64,000 bases of DNA. Origin: Allobosea sp. 47.2.35. GTDB lineage: Bacteria > Pseudomonadota > Alphaproteobacteria > Rhizobiales > Beijerinckiaceae. The stretch is from contig NZ_JANLGI010000006.1 of the NCBI RefSeq assembly GCF_024655635.1, positions 62,001-126,000 on the forward strand, in the 5' to 3' direction. Below, piece after piece: positions 18,990-26,974 of this stretch. A model generated the notes under the pieces. The model saw only the letters and a list, made by a program, of their open reading frames with translations. It ran no database searches and had not been told where the DNA came from. Numbering within the stretch: the first letter of the stretch is position 1; each line of letters opens with the position of its first letter. The position numbers and the translations under genes are program-made.

Positions 18990-19158
18990 ACAACGTGGCG
19001 GCGTCTTAGCGGTGCCATCCGGATAGTGCAAGCCCCTTGCGAGCCGACCAAGCAGATTTGTCGCCTGGCCTGTGGAAGTTGCGATGCCGGGTTGCGGCGG
19101 CGCGCGGCTTGTGGTTAGTGCGCTCTCGCTGAAGCGGCCGCGGCCGTTTTCGCAGGAA

Positions 19159-19232
19159 GGCCTCGTGGCGGAGTGGTTACGCAGAGGACTGCAAATCCTT
19201 GCACCCCGGTTCGATTCCGGGCGAGGCCTCCA
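19159..19232 (+). tRNA. tRNA-Cys (anticodon GCA)
   Basis: It has an acceptor stem GGCCTCG with CGAGGCC, a D arm GTGGCGGAGTGGTTACGC, an anticodon loop CTGCAAA giving GCA, and a T arm CGGTTCGATTCCG. The 3' CCA is encoded (19230-19232). Total length is 74 nucleotides. Confidence 0.97.
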
Positions 19233-19420
19233 ACAGAATTCCAGCGCTGATCTCCTCGCGCTTTTCCCCCGATGTGAACGCCACCGCCGCGCATTCCGTT
19301 GTCCCGGGGCCGTGCTCCGCTGTGTCCGGGAACCAATTCCCTCGTTCGACATTACCCTTGCGGATTTTCGAGTGGTGCCCGGCGACGACGGTCGGCCGGG
19401 CAAGGGCTGGAGGCCCAGAT

Positions 19421-19457
19421 GAGCCCCATCGGCACGGCCGGTGGGGCTCTCTCTTTT
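19421..19457 (+). terminator. Rho-independent terminator downstream of tRNA-Cys
   Basis: A 12-bp stem (19421-19432 with 19438-19449, one T-G pair) has a CACGG loop and is followed by TCTCTTTT. It is the first strong terminator after tRNA-Cys on the plus strand. Confidence 0.7.
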
Positions 19458-19464
19458 GCCGTGC

Positions 19465-19608
19465 TCAGCGCGTCTCGGAGCGGGATGGAAACGAATCCGG
19501 CGCAACCCGTTCGGGAAAGGTCATCGACGACACGGCCACGATCACGGTGAGGCCGATGACGGCCAGCCAGAGCCAGAAATCCAGTGGTGGTTTTTTTGGG
19601 TTGCTCAT
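19465..19608 (-). CDS. Putative 47-residue single-pass membrane protein
   Basis: A 47-codon frame runs from ATG 19608 to TGA 19465. It translates to a lysine/proline N-terminus (MSNPKKPPLD), one strong hydrophobic helix from about residue 10 to 29 (FWLWLAVIGLTVIVAV), then a polar tail. This is the classic build of a small positive-inside inner-membrane protein. No Shine-Dalgarno is obvious, which lowers confidence. No family was recognised. Confidence 0.4.
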   Translation of the reverse strand: MSNPKKPPLDFWLWLAVIGLTVIVAVSSMTFPERVAPDSFPSRSETR

Positions 19609-19688
19609 GAAGAAGGGACGCCCGAGCCGCTTGGCGGTTCCCGATTGCCGACGGGAGGCCTGCCTTTACGGTACCCGATCTCGCGCCT

Positions 19689-19955
19689 TCAGCCCTTCTG
19701 CGGGCTGTCGCCCCGTCCCTGCCGCGCGCCGTGCTTGATCGCGAGGCTCAGAATTGTCCGGCCGACGGCCTCGGGCAGATCGGCATCCAGCACCACGCGC
19801 AGGCGGCCGGTGCCGGCCTCCGTCGCTGAAACCTCGAAAGTGCCGGGCTTGAGCCGCCCTTCGGTCCGGGGCTGGCGGGCCGTGAACAACCGGTCCAGCC
19901 TCCGGCCGATCTCTCCGAGCTCGAGGTCGAGGCCAGCTTCCTGCAATGCGTCCAT
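19689..19955 (-). CDS. Hypothetical protein
   Basis: The protein has 88 residues when started at ATG 19955 (97 if started at 19982). I do not recognise the family. It looks like an alpha/beta mini-domain. A helix with ELGEIGRRLDRLF is followed by strands containing GTFEVSATEAGTGRLRVVLDADLP, then a helix EAVGRTILSLAIKHG. It has no signal peptide and no cysteine pattern when the shorter start is used. It is encoded opposite and upstream of the photolyase unit. The AT-rich stretch at 19998-20040 probably contains its promoter. Confidence 0.5.
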   Translation of the reverse strand: MDALQEAGLDLELGEIGRRLDRLFTARQPRTEGRLKPGTFEVSATEAGTGRLRVVLDADLPEAVGRTILSLAIKHGARQGRGDSPQKG

Positions 19956-20071
19956 CGTCCAACAGCATCCATCCCAAGCCATCGTCAGGCTGTGATTCGC
20001 CTTAAGGAATTCGTTTACAAATCGTTAAAATTTTAGTTAGCTGCACCTGCCTGTTGAGGCGGAGTAGCGTC

Positions 20072-20167
20072 ATGGTCGAAGCAATCCTGGTAGCGGTCCT
20101 TATGGCCGGCACCGCGGGCCTGTCCTGGGTGATCGCCGACTTCCTGCATCTGCCACTGGAAATCTGA
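20072..20167 (+). CDS. Putative 31-residue membrane peptide
   Basis: This short frame (ATG 20072 to TGA 20167) has a Shine-Dalgarno-like ggcggag at about 20058-20064, 7 bases upstream. An AT-rich, promoter-like region (about 19998-20040) precedes it. The product is almost entirely one hydrophobic helix (ILVAVLMAGTAGLSWVIADF) with an acidic/leucine end. It resembles the very small inner-membrane peptides found in many bacteria. It is not conserved in any family I can name. Confidence 0.4.
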   Translation: MVEAILVAVLMAGTAGLSWVIADFLHLPLEI

Positions 20168-20322
20168 GCCCGGCGACATATCGTCCCGGCAGACGCGCCG
20201 AACGGCGATGCACCGTCTCGACCTGAGTCGTCAAAAATCTTTTCTCTCGTCAGCCGCCGAACCGGCACAAGCCGCGTTGATGTCGGATCGCGCCCGATGC
20301 GATATCGCCAGCCGGACGAGGC

Positions 20323-21780
20323 ATGATGACTGACCGCACGCTCCATTGGTTCCGGAACGACCTGAGACTGGCCGACAACCCGGCATTGGCCGCGGCTGCC
20401 GAGGCTGGCCCGGTTCTGTGTCTCTATATCCTCGATACCGGGACGGATCGCCGCCCGCTCGGAGGCGCCTCGCGCTGGTGGCTGTCGCGCTCGCTCGCCA
20501 CGCTTAGCGAAGCGCTGGCAGCGCAGGGCGGCCGGCTCGTGCTGACGAAAGGCGATCCGGCCACGTTGCTGCCACGCATCGTGACCGAGGCCGATATCGG
20601 TATCGTCACCTGGAATCGCCGCTACGAGGCGGCGGAAATCGCGCTCGACCGCAAGCTCAAGGAAGACCTGTCCGGGCGCGGAATCACGGTCCGCAGCTTC
20701 AATAGCCATCTCCTGAACGAGCCCTGGCAGGTCACCACCACGACCGGGCAGCCGATGAAGGTCTTCACGCCGTACTGGCGCGCGGCCCGTCAGAAGGGAG
20801 AGCCGGATGCTCCGACTCCCGCCTCCACGCGAATCCAGGCACTGCCCCTGCCCGCTTCGATCGAGGCTCTGACGGTGTCGTTGGATGACCTTGGGCTGGA
20901 ACCGACGAAGCCCGACTGGGCCGGCGGCCTGCGAACAGAATGGACGCCGGGGGAAGCCGGTGCCGCGGAGCGGCTCGATGATTTCATCGGCAGCGGGCTT
21001 GCCGGCTACGCCGAGAACCGCGACCGGCCGGACCGGGCCGCGACATCGCGGCTTTCTCCGCATCTGCATTTCGGCGAGATCGGCCCGCGGCAGGTCTGGC
21101 ACGCGCTTCAGCATGCGCACGCGGCCGGCGAAGCCGCCGGATCGGAGCGCGACGCCGAGAAATTCCTCTCCGAGATCGGCTGGCGCGAATTTTCCCACCA
21201 CCTGCTCTTCCACAATCCAGAGCTGGCGACCCGCAACTACGATTCGCGATTCGACGCCTTTCCGTGGCATCCCGACGACAAGGCTCTTCGCCGCTGGCAA
21301 CGCGGGCAGTCCGGGATCCCGCTCGTCGATGCCGGCATGCGCGAACTCTGGACGACCGGCTGGATGCATAACCGCGTGCGGATGGTCGTCGCCTCCTTCC
21401 TGATCAAGCACCTGCTGCAGGACTGGCGGGCCGGCGAAGCCTGGTTCTGGGACACGCTGGTCGATGCCGATGCGGCCAACAACGCCGCGAGCTGGCAATG
21501 GGTCGCGGGCTCGGGCGCCGATGCCTCGCCCTATTTCCGCATCTTCAACCCGGTGACGCAGGGCGAAACCCACGATCCCAAGGGCGCCTACGTCCGCCGA
21601 TGGGTGCCGGAATTGGCGGGACTGTCCGACAAGGACATCCACCAGCCCTGGAAGGCCTCGGAGAAGGCGCTGCGCGAGGCGGGCGTTCGAATCGGCGAGA
21701 CCTACCCTGCCCCGCTCGTCGATCTCGCCTTCGGCCGCCAGCGGGCGCTCGATGCCTTCGCCGCGATTCGCAGCAGCTGA
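20323..21780 (+). CDS. phrB: Deoxyribodipyrimidine photolyase (class I CPD photolyase/cryptochrome family)
   Basis: The protein has 485 residues. The N-terminal photolyase alpha/beta domain (LHWFRNDLRLADNPAL) can bind an antenna pigment. The helical FAD domain holds TSRLSPHLHFGEIGPR at about residue 240, FLSEIGWREFSHH at about 285, WTTGWMHNRVRMVVASFL at about 345 and WQWVAGSGADASPYFRIFNP at about 390. These are the FAD and lesion-binding signatures of a CPD photolyase. The enzyme uses blue light to reverse UV-induced pyrimidine dimers. The tandem ATGs at 20323 agree with family length. It converges on the SDR gene with a 6-base gap. Confidence 0.95.
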   Translation: MMTDRTLHWFRNDLRLADNPALAAAAEAGPVLCLYILDTGTDRRPLGGASRWWLSRSLATLSEALAAQGGRLVLTKGDPATLLPRIVTEADIGIVTWNRRYEAAEIALDRKLKEDLSGRGITVRSFNSHLLNEPWQVTTTTGQPMKVFTPYWRAARQKGEPDAPTPASTRIQALPLPASIEALTVSLDDLGLEPTKPDWAGGLRTEWTPGEAGAAERLDDFIGSGLAGYAENRDRPDRAATSRLSPHLHFGEIGPRQVWHALQHAHAAGEAAGSERDAEKFLSEIGWREFSHHLLFHNPELATRNYDSRFDAFPWHPDDKALRRWQRGQSGIPLVDAGMRELWTTGWMHNRVRMVVASFLIKHLLQDWRAGEAWFWDTLVDADAANNAASWQWVAGSGADASPYFRIFNPVTQGETHDPKGAYVRRWVPELAGLSDKDIHQPWKASEKALREAGVRIGETYPAPLVDLAFGRQRALDAFAAIRSS

Positions 21781-21786
21781 CGCGTT

Positions 21787-22569
21787 TCAGCCGCTCCGTT
21801 CGGCGAAACGGCGCATCAGCGCGAAATAGACCGGATAAGGCAGCAGGCGCGCCAGCTTCAGGATGAAGGCGAGGCGGCGCGGCACGGTGATCTCGAAGCC
21901 GCCGCGCTCGAACCCGTCGGCGATTCGCCGCGCACCCTCTTCCACCGTCATCAGGAACGGCATGGGAAAGCGACGCCCCTCCGTCATCGGCGTCTCGATG
22001 AAGCCGGGATTGACCAGTTGCAGGCGAATGCCGGCCGCCTCGCAATCGAAGCGCATCGATTCGCAGAAATGAATGGCACCGGCCTTGGCCGCACCATAGG
22101 CGGCCGCGCCCGGCAGGCCGCGATAGCCGACGAGCGAAGCGTTGACCGCGATCTGGCCCGCTCCACGCGCGACCATGCGCGGCTGGATCGCGAAGAAGCT
22201 CTTGGCGACGCCCAGCAGATTGACGCCGACCACCGCCTCGATGGTTTCGACATCGACCGCCTTGCCCCGCCCCGAAGCGATGCCGGCATTCAGGAAGGCC
22301 AGCGCGATCGGGCCATGGATGCTCTCGATCGCGTCAGCGACATCCCGCATGCCCTGCGCGTCGGTGACGTCGCCGGCATGGGCGACGATGCGGCCAGGCA
22401 GGCTCTCGGCGCTGCGAGCCAAGCGTTCCAGCGCTTCCAATCGTCGGGCCGTGACCGCCACGGTCCAGCCTCGCCGCGCCAGTTCGAGCGCGACCGCGGC
22501 CCCGATGCCGGAGCTGGCGCCGGTGATCCAGGCGACGCCGTCCTGCGGCTTCATGCGGGCTGAGGCCAT
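21787..22569 (-). CDS. Short-chain dehydrogenase/reductase (SDR)
   Basis: The protein has 260 residues in the Rossmann fold of classical SDRs. The cofactor motif is TGASSGIG at about residue 17. An R-containing turn after strand 2 (TARRLEAL) favours NADP(H). NAGI is at about 91, the catalytic Ser lies in NASLVGYRG, and the YGAAK catalytic Tyr-Lys is at about residue 148. The C-terminal part (RLAFILKLARLLPYPVYFALMRR) looks membrane-associating, as in SDRs acting on lipids or retinol-like substrates. ATG 22569 has a ggag sequence 7 bases upstream and was chosen over ATG 22596. The substrate is unknown. Confidence 0.85.
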   Translation of the reverse strand: MASARMKPQDGVAWITGASSGIGAAVALELARRGWTVAVTARRLEALERLARSAESLPGRIVAHAGDVTDAQGMRDVADAIESIHGPIALAFLNAGIASGRGKAVDVETIEAVVGVNLLGVAKSFFAIQPRMVARGAGQIAVNASLVGYRGLPGAAAYGAAKAGAIHFCESMRFDCEAAGIRLQLVNPGFIETPMTEGRRFPMPFLMTVEEGARRIADGFERGGFEITVPRRLAFILKLARLLPYPVYFALMRRFAERSG

Positions 22570-22735
22570 GCTGGCTCCGGGTTGGCGGGTAGTCATCTAG
22601 GCATCAAATCGCCCGGCCGAAAGCCATGCAGCGGAAATCATCCCCGCTATCCCGCCAACGCGGTGGCACCCCGGCGGCAATCGGTGCAGTCTGCGCCGCG
22701 AAGGCGCGCTGGCGCCACTCAAGAGACACGAGACC

Positions 22736-23452
22736 ATGCCGACCGAACTGCTCTTCCGCCAGGATGCCTATCTCCAGGAAACGCCCGCGACGGTCGAAGC
22801 CGTGAACGAGCGCGGCGGCATCATCCTGGACCGCACCCATTTCTATGCGACCGGCGGCGGCCAGCCTGGCGATGCCGGGTATCTGCGCCGTGCCGATGGC
22901 AGCCAGATCGTCATCGCCACCACGATCTACGATCCCGAGGACAAGAGCCGAGTCATCCATGTCCCGGCCGAGGGGCAGGCACTGCCGGCGCCGGGCGAGG
23001 CGGTCACTGCCGTGCTCGACTGGGAGCGCCGCTTCAAGCGGATGCGCATTCACACCGCTTTGCATCTGCTCAGCGTCGTGCTCGCCTTCCCGGTCACCGG
23101 CGGCTCGATCGGCGATGGCGACGGGCGGCTCGATTTCGATATCCCGGAGGGCGGGCTCGACAAGGCGGAGGTCAGCGAGAAGCTGAATGCGCTGGTCGCC
23201 CGCAATGCTGATGTGACCGAGCGCTGGATCACCGACGAGGAGCTCGACGCCAATCCGGGTCTCGTCAAGACGATGTCGGTGAAGCCACCGCGCGGCTCGG
23301 GCCGCGTCCGGCTCGTCGCCATCGGCGATATCGACCTGCAGCCCTGCGGCGGCACCCATGTCCGCAACACCGCCGAGATCGGCGCGGTCGTGGTCACCGA
23401 TATCGAGAAGAAGGGCAAGCAGAACCGGCGCGTCCGGATCGCGCTCGCCTGA
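22736..23452 (+). CDS. alaX: Alanyl-tRNA editing protein (AlaX-type)
   Basis: The protein has 238 residues: a stand-alone homologue of the AlaRS editing domain, which deacylates Ser- or Gly-tRNA(Ala). The N-terminal half has DRTHFYATGGGQPGD, typical of AlaX-type domains with a glycine-rich loop. Zinc ligands are the H-x3-H at residues 106-110 (HTALH) and the C-x3-H at residues 204-208 (CGGTH). Length fits AlaX with an N-terminal subdomain. It is followed 33 bases later by sseA on the same strand, so it probably heads an alaX-sseA-cupin-GNAT operon. Confidence 0.92.
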   Translation: MPTELLFRQDAYLQETPATVEAVNERGGIILDRTHFYATGGGQPGDAGYLRRADGSQIVIATTIYDPEDKSRVIHVPAEGQALPAPGEAVTAVLDWERRFKRMRIHTALHLLSVVLAFPVTGGSIGDGDGRLDFDIPEGGLDKAEVSEKLNALVARNADVTERWITDEELDANPGLVKTMSVKPPRGSGRVRLVAIGDIDLQPCGGTHVRNTAEIGAVVVTDIEKKGKQNRRVRIALA

Positions 23453-23485
23453 GAACACCAAAGCTGATGCCCAGAGGATACGCTT

Positions 23486-24343
23486 ATGGCCCGTGAAGAC
23501 GTCTTCGTTTCGACCGAGTGGCTGGCCGAGCGCCTGAACGCACCGGATATCGTCGTGGTCGATGCCTCCTGGTACCTGCCGGCGCAGAAGCGCGACGGCG
23601 CGGCCGAACATGCGCAGCGCCGCATTCCCGGCGCCGTCCATTTCGACATCGACAAGATCAAGGACAGCCGCTCATCCCTGCCCCATATGCTGCCCTCGGC
23701 GCCGGAATTCGCGGCGGCCGCCGGCGCGCTCGGCATCGGCGACGGCATGCGTATCGTCGTCTATGACGGGCTCGGCTTCTTCGCGGCGCCGCGCGTGCGC
23801 TGGACCTTCAAGGTGTTCGGCGCACGCGATGTCGTCATCCTCGATGGCGGCTTCCCGAAATGGCTGGCCGAGGGACGCCCCGTCGAGGAAGACAGCCCGA
23901 AGGCGCGCCAGCCCCGCAGCTTCACCGCAAGGCTCGACAACGGCGCTGTTGCCAGCGCGGACGATGTGGCGCGCGCCACCGCCTCGCAGGCGATCCAGGT
24001 GGTCGATGCCCGCGCGGCCGATCGCTTCCGCGGCGAGGCGCCGGAACCGCGGCCGGGCCTGGCCTCCGGCCATATTCCCGGCTCGCTCAACCTGCCGTCG
24101 TCGCAGCTCACCACTGACGGCCGGCTGAAATCCCCGGAGGAGATCGTCGGCCTGTTCCGGGATGCCGGCGTCGATCTCGACAAGCCCTCGATCATGACCT
24201 GCGGCTCGGGCGTCTCGGCCGTGATCCTGTCGACCGCGCTCGAGACCGTCGGCAAGCCGGCCAGGGCGATCTATGATGGCTCCTGGTCCGAATGGGGCAT
24301 GGGCGAGCGGCCTGTCGCGACCGGACCGGCGAAGCAGGCGTGA
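23486..24343 (+). CDS. sseA: 3-mercaptopyruvate sulfurtransferase (rhodanese family)
   Basis: The protein has 285 residues with two rhodanese domains. The first (about residues 1-130) is inactive. The second (about residues 160-280) has the active Cys239 in CGSGVSA, the loop type of mercaptopyruvate rather than thiosulfate sulfurtransferases. VDARAADRFRGEAPEPRPG at about residue 172 and SGHIPGSLNLP at about residue 194 are the conserved rhodanese turns. The enzyme transfers sulfur from 3-mercaptopyruvate to thiol acceptors or cyanide. A His-rich cupin follows 13 bases downstream, pointing to a shared sulfur or metal stress function. Confidence 0.93.
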   Translation: MAREDVFVSTEWLAERLNAPDIVVVDASWYLPAQKRDGAAEHAQRRIPGAVHFDIDKIKDSRSSLPHMLPSAPEFAAAAGALGIGDGMRIVVYDGLGFFAAPRVRWTFKVFGARDVVILDGGFPKWLAEGRPVEEDSPKARQPRSFTARLDNGAVASADDVARATASQAIQVVDARAADRFRGEAPEPRPGLASGHIPGSLNLPSSQLTTDGRLKSPEEIVGLFRDAGVDLDKPSIMTCGSGVSAVILSTALETVGKPARAIYDGSWSEWGMGERPVATGPAKQA

Positions 24344-24356
24344 GCGGGAGACTGCC

Positions 24357-24878
24357 ATGGGCCACGATCATTCTCACGATCACGACCATCCGCACGATCA
24401 CAGCCATGACGGCGAGCCGCGCTGGAAGCATGACGGCGTGCGCGTCATCTCCGGCGACAAGCTCGATCCCAACACCGCACAGACGCCGGGTATGTTCCGG
24501 CAGGCCGCGATCAATCACGCCCGTGTCGGCGCCCAGAAGATCTGGGCCGGCACCGTCGCGATCGAGCCCAATGCCAAGACGGGCGTGCACCATCACGGCG
24601 AGCTCGAAAGCGTGATCTATGTGGTGAGCGGCAAGGCGCGGATGCGCTGGGGCGAACGGCTGGAATTCGTCGCCGAGGCCGGCCCGGGCGACTTCATCTA
24701 CGTCCCGCCCTTCGTGCCGCATCAGGAGATCAACGCCGATCCCGACAACCCGCTGCAATGCGTGCTGGTGCGCTCCGACAACGAGGCGGTGGTGGTCAAC
24801 ATCACTGATGTCGACCCGGTCGAGAAGCCTGAAGAGGTCTATTGGGTCGACCCGATCCACAAGCACCCGCACGGGTGA
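24357..24878 (+). CDS. Cupin-domain protein with His/Asp-rich N-terminus
   Basis: The protein has 173 residues. Residues 2-18 are almost entirely His and Asp repeats (HDHSHDHDHPHDHSHD), a probable metal-binding tail. A single cupin_2 barrel follows at about residues 60-145. The motif 1 metal ligands are in GVHHHGELE at about residue 80 and motif 2 in FVPHQEI at about residue 122. A gcgggag Shine-Dalgarno at 24344-24350 fixes the ATG at 24357. It lies 13 bases after sseA and 8 bases before the GNAT gene. Cupins of this size may act as thiol dioxygenases or isomerases. Next to a sulfurtransferase a sulfur-linked substrate is possible, but I cannot assign it. Confidence 0.85.
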   Translation: MGHDHSHDHDHPHDHSHDGEPRWKHDGVRVISGDKLDPNTAQTPGMFRQAAINHARVGAQKIWAGTVAIEPNAKTGVHHHGELESVIYVVSGKARMRWGERLEFVAEAGPGDFIYVPPFVPHQEINADPDNPLQCVLVRSDNEAVVVNITDVDPVEKPEEVYWVDPIHKHPHG

Positions 24879-24886
24879 ACAGGAAC

Positions 24887-25330
24887 ATGCCTATGCCTGT
24901 CGAGCTGCGCGAGATCACCGCGGCGACGGTCCGCACCATCTGCGGACTCGAGGTCGCGGAGGAGCAGAGCGACTATGTCGCGCCGGTCGCGATCTCGATC
25001 GCGCAGGCGCATTTCGAGCCGCGCGCGACCTTCCGGGCGATCTATGCCGGGGACGAGCCCGTCGGCTTCATGCTCTGGCGCGACGACGACAAGCCCGGCA
25101 CCGCCTATCTCTGGCGCTTCATGGTCGACCGGCGGCATCAAGGGAAAGGCTATGGCCGCGCCGCGCTGGAGCAGGCCTTCGCGCTGCTGAAGGCGCAAGG
25201 CATCACCACGCTCAGCGCCAGCGTCGTCCGAGGCGAGCACAGCCCGCTGGGCTTCTACCTGTCGATCGGCTTCATCGAGGCCAACGAGGTCACCAGCAGC
25301 GGCGAGTGGCTCATCCTGAAGAGTCTCTAG
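24887..25330 (+). CDS. GNAT-family N-acetyltransferase
   Basis: The protein has 147 residues. The acetyl-CoA binding motif A is RRHQGKGYGRAALEQ at about residue 78 (Q/R-x-x-G-x-G/A). The preceding strand is AYLWRFMVD and the C-terminal strand pair contains SPLGFYLSIGF. The N-terminal part resembles the SAT/diamine-acetyltransferase-like subgroup. The ATG at 24887 follows acagga and lies 8 bases after the cupin stop, so the gene ends the alaX-sseA-cupin operon. The acetyl acceptor is unknown. Confidence 0.87.
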   Translation: MPMPVELREITAATVRTICGLEVAEEQSDYVAPVAISIAQAHFEPRATFRAIYAGDEPVGFMLWRDDDKPGTAYLWRFMVDRRHQGKGYGRAALEQAFALLKAQGITTLSASVVRGEHSPLGFYLSIGFIEANEVTSSGEWLILKSL

Positions 25331-25415
25331 GCAGGCTGAACGATCGCCTGCACTCGCATTGAAATCGCCATGGCGTGGTGCCGCCTTGACTTGGCTCGAA
25401 CCGCGCGGCAACCAT

Positions 25416-25439
25416 CGTTATACCCAGCGATATACAACG
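25416..25439. promoter_or_regulatory. ModE-type operator upstream of modA
   Basis: The half-sites CGTTATA (25416-25422) and TATACAACG (25431-25439) face each other across 8 bases. This is close to the CGNTATAT-spacer-ATATANCG type recognised by molybdate-responsive ModE. It lies 23 bases before the modA start, where binding would block transcription. A ModE-like protein is encoded at 41366-41716. Confidence 0.75.
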
Positions 25440-25461
25440 ACAAATTCGAGCGAGGAACAGT

Positions 25462-26265
25462 ATGTTGAAGCGCCGCACCCTGCTGGGCATGGGCCTTGCC
25501 CTTGCCGTGAGCTTCGCGCCCGCCTTCGACGCCGCGCAGGCGCAGACGAAGGACCTCGTGATCTTCGCCGCCGCCAGCATGAAGAACGCGCTGGACGAGG
25601 CCGCCGCCAACTGGGTCAAGGAGAGCGGCAAGCCGGCGCCGAAGATCTCCTATGCCGCCAGCAACACGCTGGCGAAGCAGCTCGAGAACGGCGCGCCGGC
25701 CGATCTCTTCGTCTCGGCCGATCTCGACTGGATGGACTATGCTGCGGGCAAGAACCTGATCAAGCCGGACACCCGCGTCAGCCTGCTCGCCAACCGGATC
25801 GTATTGGTCGCCGGCAAGGATTCGACCGCCAGGCTCGATCTCAAGCCCGGCGCCGATGTCGCGGGGGCCGTTGGCGCAGGCCGGCTCGCCATGGGCAATG
25901 TCGATTCCGTCCCGGCCGGCAAATACGGCAAGGCCGCGCTGGAGAAGCTCGGCGCCTGGGACAAGGTGAAGGACAAGATCGCGCAGGCCGACAATGTCCG
26001 CGCCGCGCTGCTCTTGGTCTCGCGCGGCGAGGCCCCGCTCGGCATCGTCTACGCGACCGACGCCGCCGCCGACCCGCAGGTCAAGGTCGTCGCGACCTTC
26101 CCCGAGGATTCGCATCCGCCGATCGTCTACCCGGTCGCCGTCACCAAGGATTCGGCCAATCCCGACGCGCAGGCCTTCCTGACCTATCTGCGCAGCGCCG
26201 CCGCCCGGCCCGTCTTCGAGAAGCAGGGCTTCACGGTGCTCAACAAGGCCGCCAGTTCATCGTGA
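25462..26265 (+). CDS. modA: Molybdate ABC transporter, periplasmic binding protein
   Basis: The protein has 267 residues. The signal peptide (residues 1-28, KRRTLLGMG then AQAQ) exports it to the periplasm. The molybdate/tungstate-binding pattern is visible: AAASMKNAL at about residue 36, YAASNTLAKQLENGAPADLF at about residues 65-85 and the EAPLGIVYATDA strand at about residue 193. It captures oxyanion for ModBC. The start follows gagcgaggaac. modB begins 10 bases after the stop, with a ModE-type operator directly upstream. Confidence 0.95.
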   Translation: MLKRRTLLGMGLALAVSFAPAFDAAQAQTKDLVIFAAASMKNALDEAAANWVKESGKPAPKISYAASNTLAKQLENGAPADLFVSADLDWMDYAAGKNLIKPDTRVSLLANRIVLVAGKDSTARLDLKPGADVAGAVGAGRLAMGNVDSVPAGKYGKAALEKLGAWDKVKDKIAQADNVRAALLLVSRGEAPLGIVYATDAAADPQVKVVATFPEDSHPPIVYPVAVTKDSANPDAQAFLTYLRSAAARPVFEKQGFTVLNKAASSS

Positions 26266-26275
26266 TTGCCGCTTC

Positions 26276-26974
26276 GTGACCGACTGGCTATCGCCTGAAG
26301 AATGGACGGCGGTGAGGCTCAGCCTCATCGTCGCGACGACCGCGATGGTCGCGAGCCTCCCGCTGGGGCTTGGCGTTGGTTTGCTGCTGGCGCGCGGGCG
26401 CTTCTGGGGCAAGTCCCTGCTCGACGCCATCGTCCATATGCCGCTGATCCTGCCGCCGGTGGTGACGGGCTACCTGCTGCTCGTCGGCTTCGGCCGGCGC
26501 GGGCCGATCGGGCAGTTCCTCTACGACTGGTTCGGGATCGTGCTGTCCTTCCGCTGGACCGGCGCGGCACTGGCCTGCGCGGTGATGGGCTTCCCCTTGA
26601 TGGTCCGTGCCATCCGACTTTCGATCGAAGCGGTCGACCGCAAGCTCGAATCCGCCGCCGGCACATTGGGCGCCAGCCCGATCTGGGTTTTCCTGACGGT
26701 CACCTTGCCGCTCTGCCTGCCCGGCATCATCGCCGGCATGATCCTGTGCTTCGCCAAGGCGATGGGCGAATTCGGCGCGACGATCACCTTCGTCTCCAAC
26801 ATCCCCGGCGAGACACAGACCTTGCCCACCGCGATCTACACCTTCACGCAGGTGCCCGGCGGAGATGCCGGCGCGATGCGCCTGACGCTGATCTCGATCG
26901 CGATCTCTGTCGCCGCGCTCATCCTCTCCGAACTGATGGCCCGCATCGTCGGCCGCCGGATCAACGTCGAATGA
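26276..26974 (+). CDS. modB: Molybdate ABC transporter permease
   Basis: The protein has 232 residues with about five or six membrane helices. The EAA-type cytoplasmic loop with conserved Gly (EVD-like RKLESAAGTLGASP) sits at about residue 125, then TLPLCLPGIIAGMILCFAKAMGEFGATI. It forms the membrane channel of the ModABC importer. The start is GTG at 26276, giving MTDWLSPEEW before the first helix. Its stop overlaps the modC start (ATGA), a sign of translational coupling. Confidence 0.95.
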   Translation: MTDWLSPEEWTAVRLSLIVATTAMVASLPLGLGVGLLLARGRFWGKSLLDAIVHMPLILPPVVTGYLLLVGFGRRGPIGQFLYDWFGIVLSFRWTGAALACAVMGFPLMVRAIRLSIEAVDRKLESAAGTLGASPIWVFLTVTLPLCLPGIIAGMILCFAKAMGEFGATITFVSNIPGETQTLPTAIYTFTQVPGGDAGAMRLTLISIAISVAALILSELMARIVGRRINVE

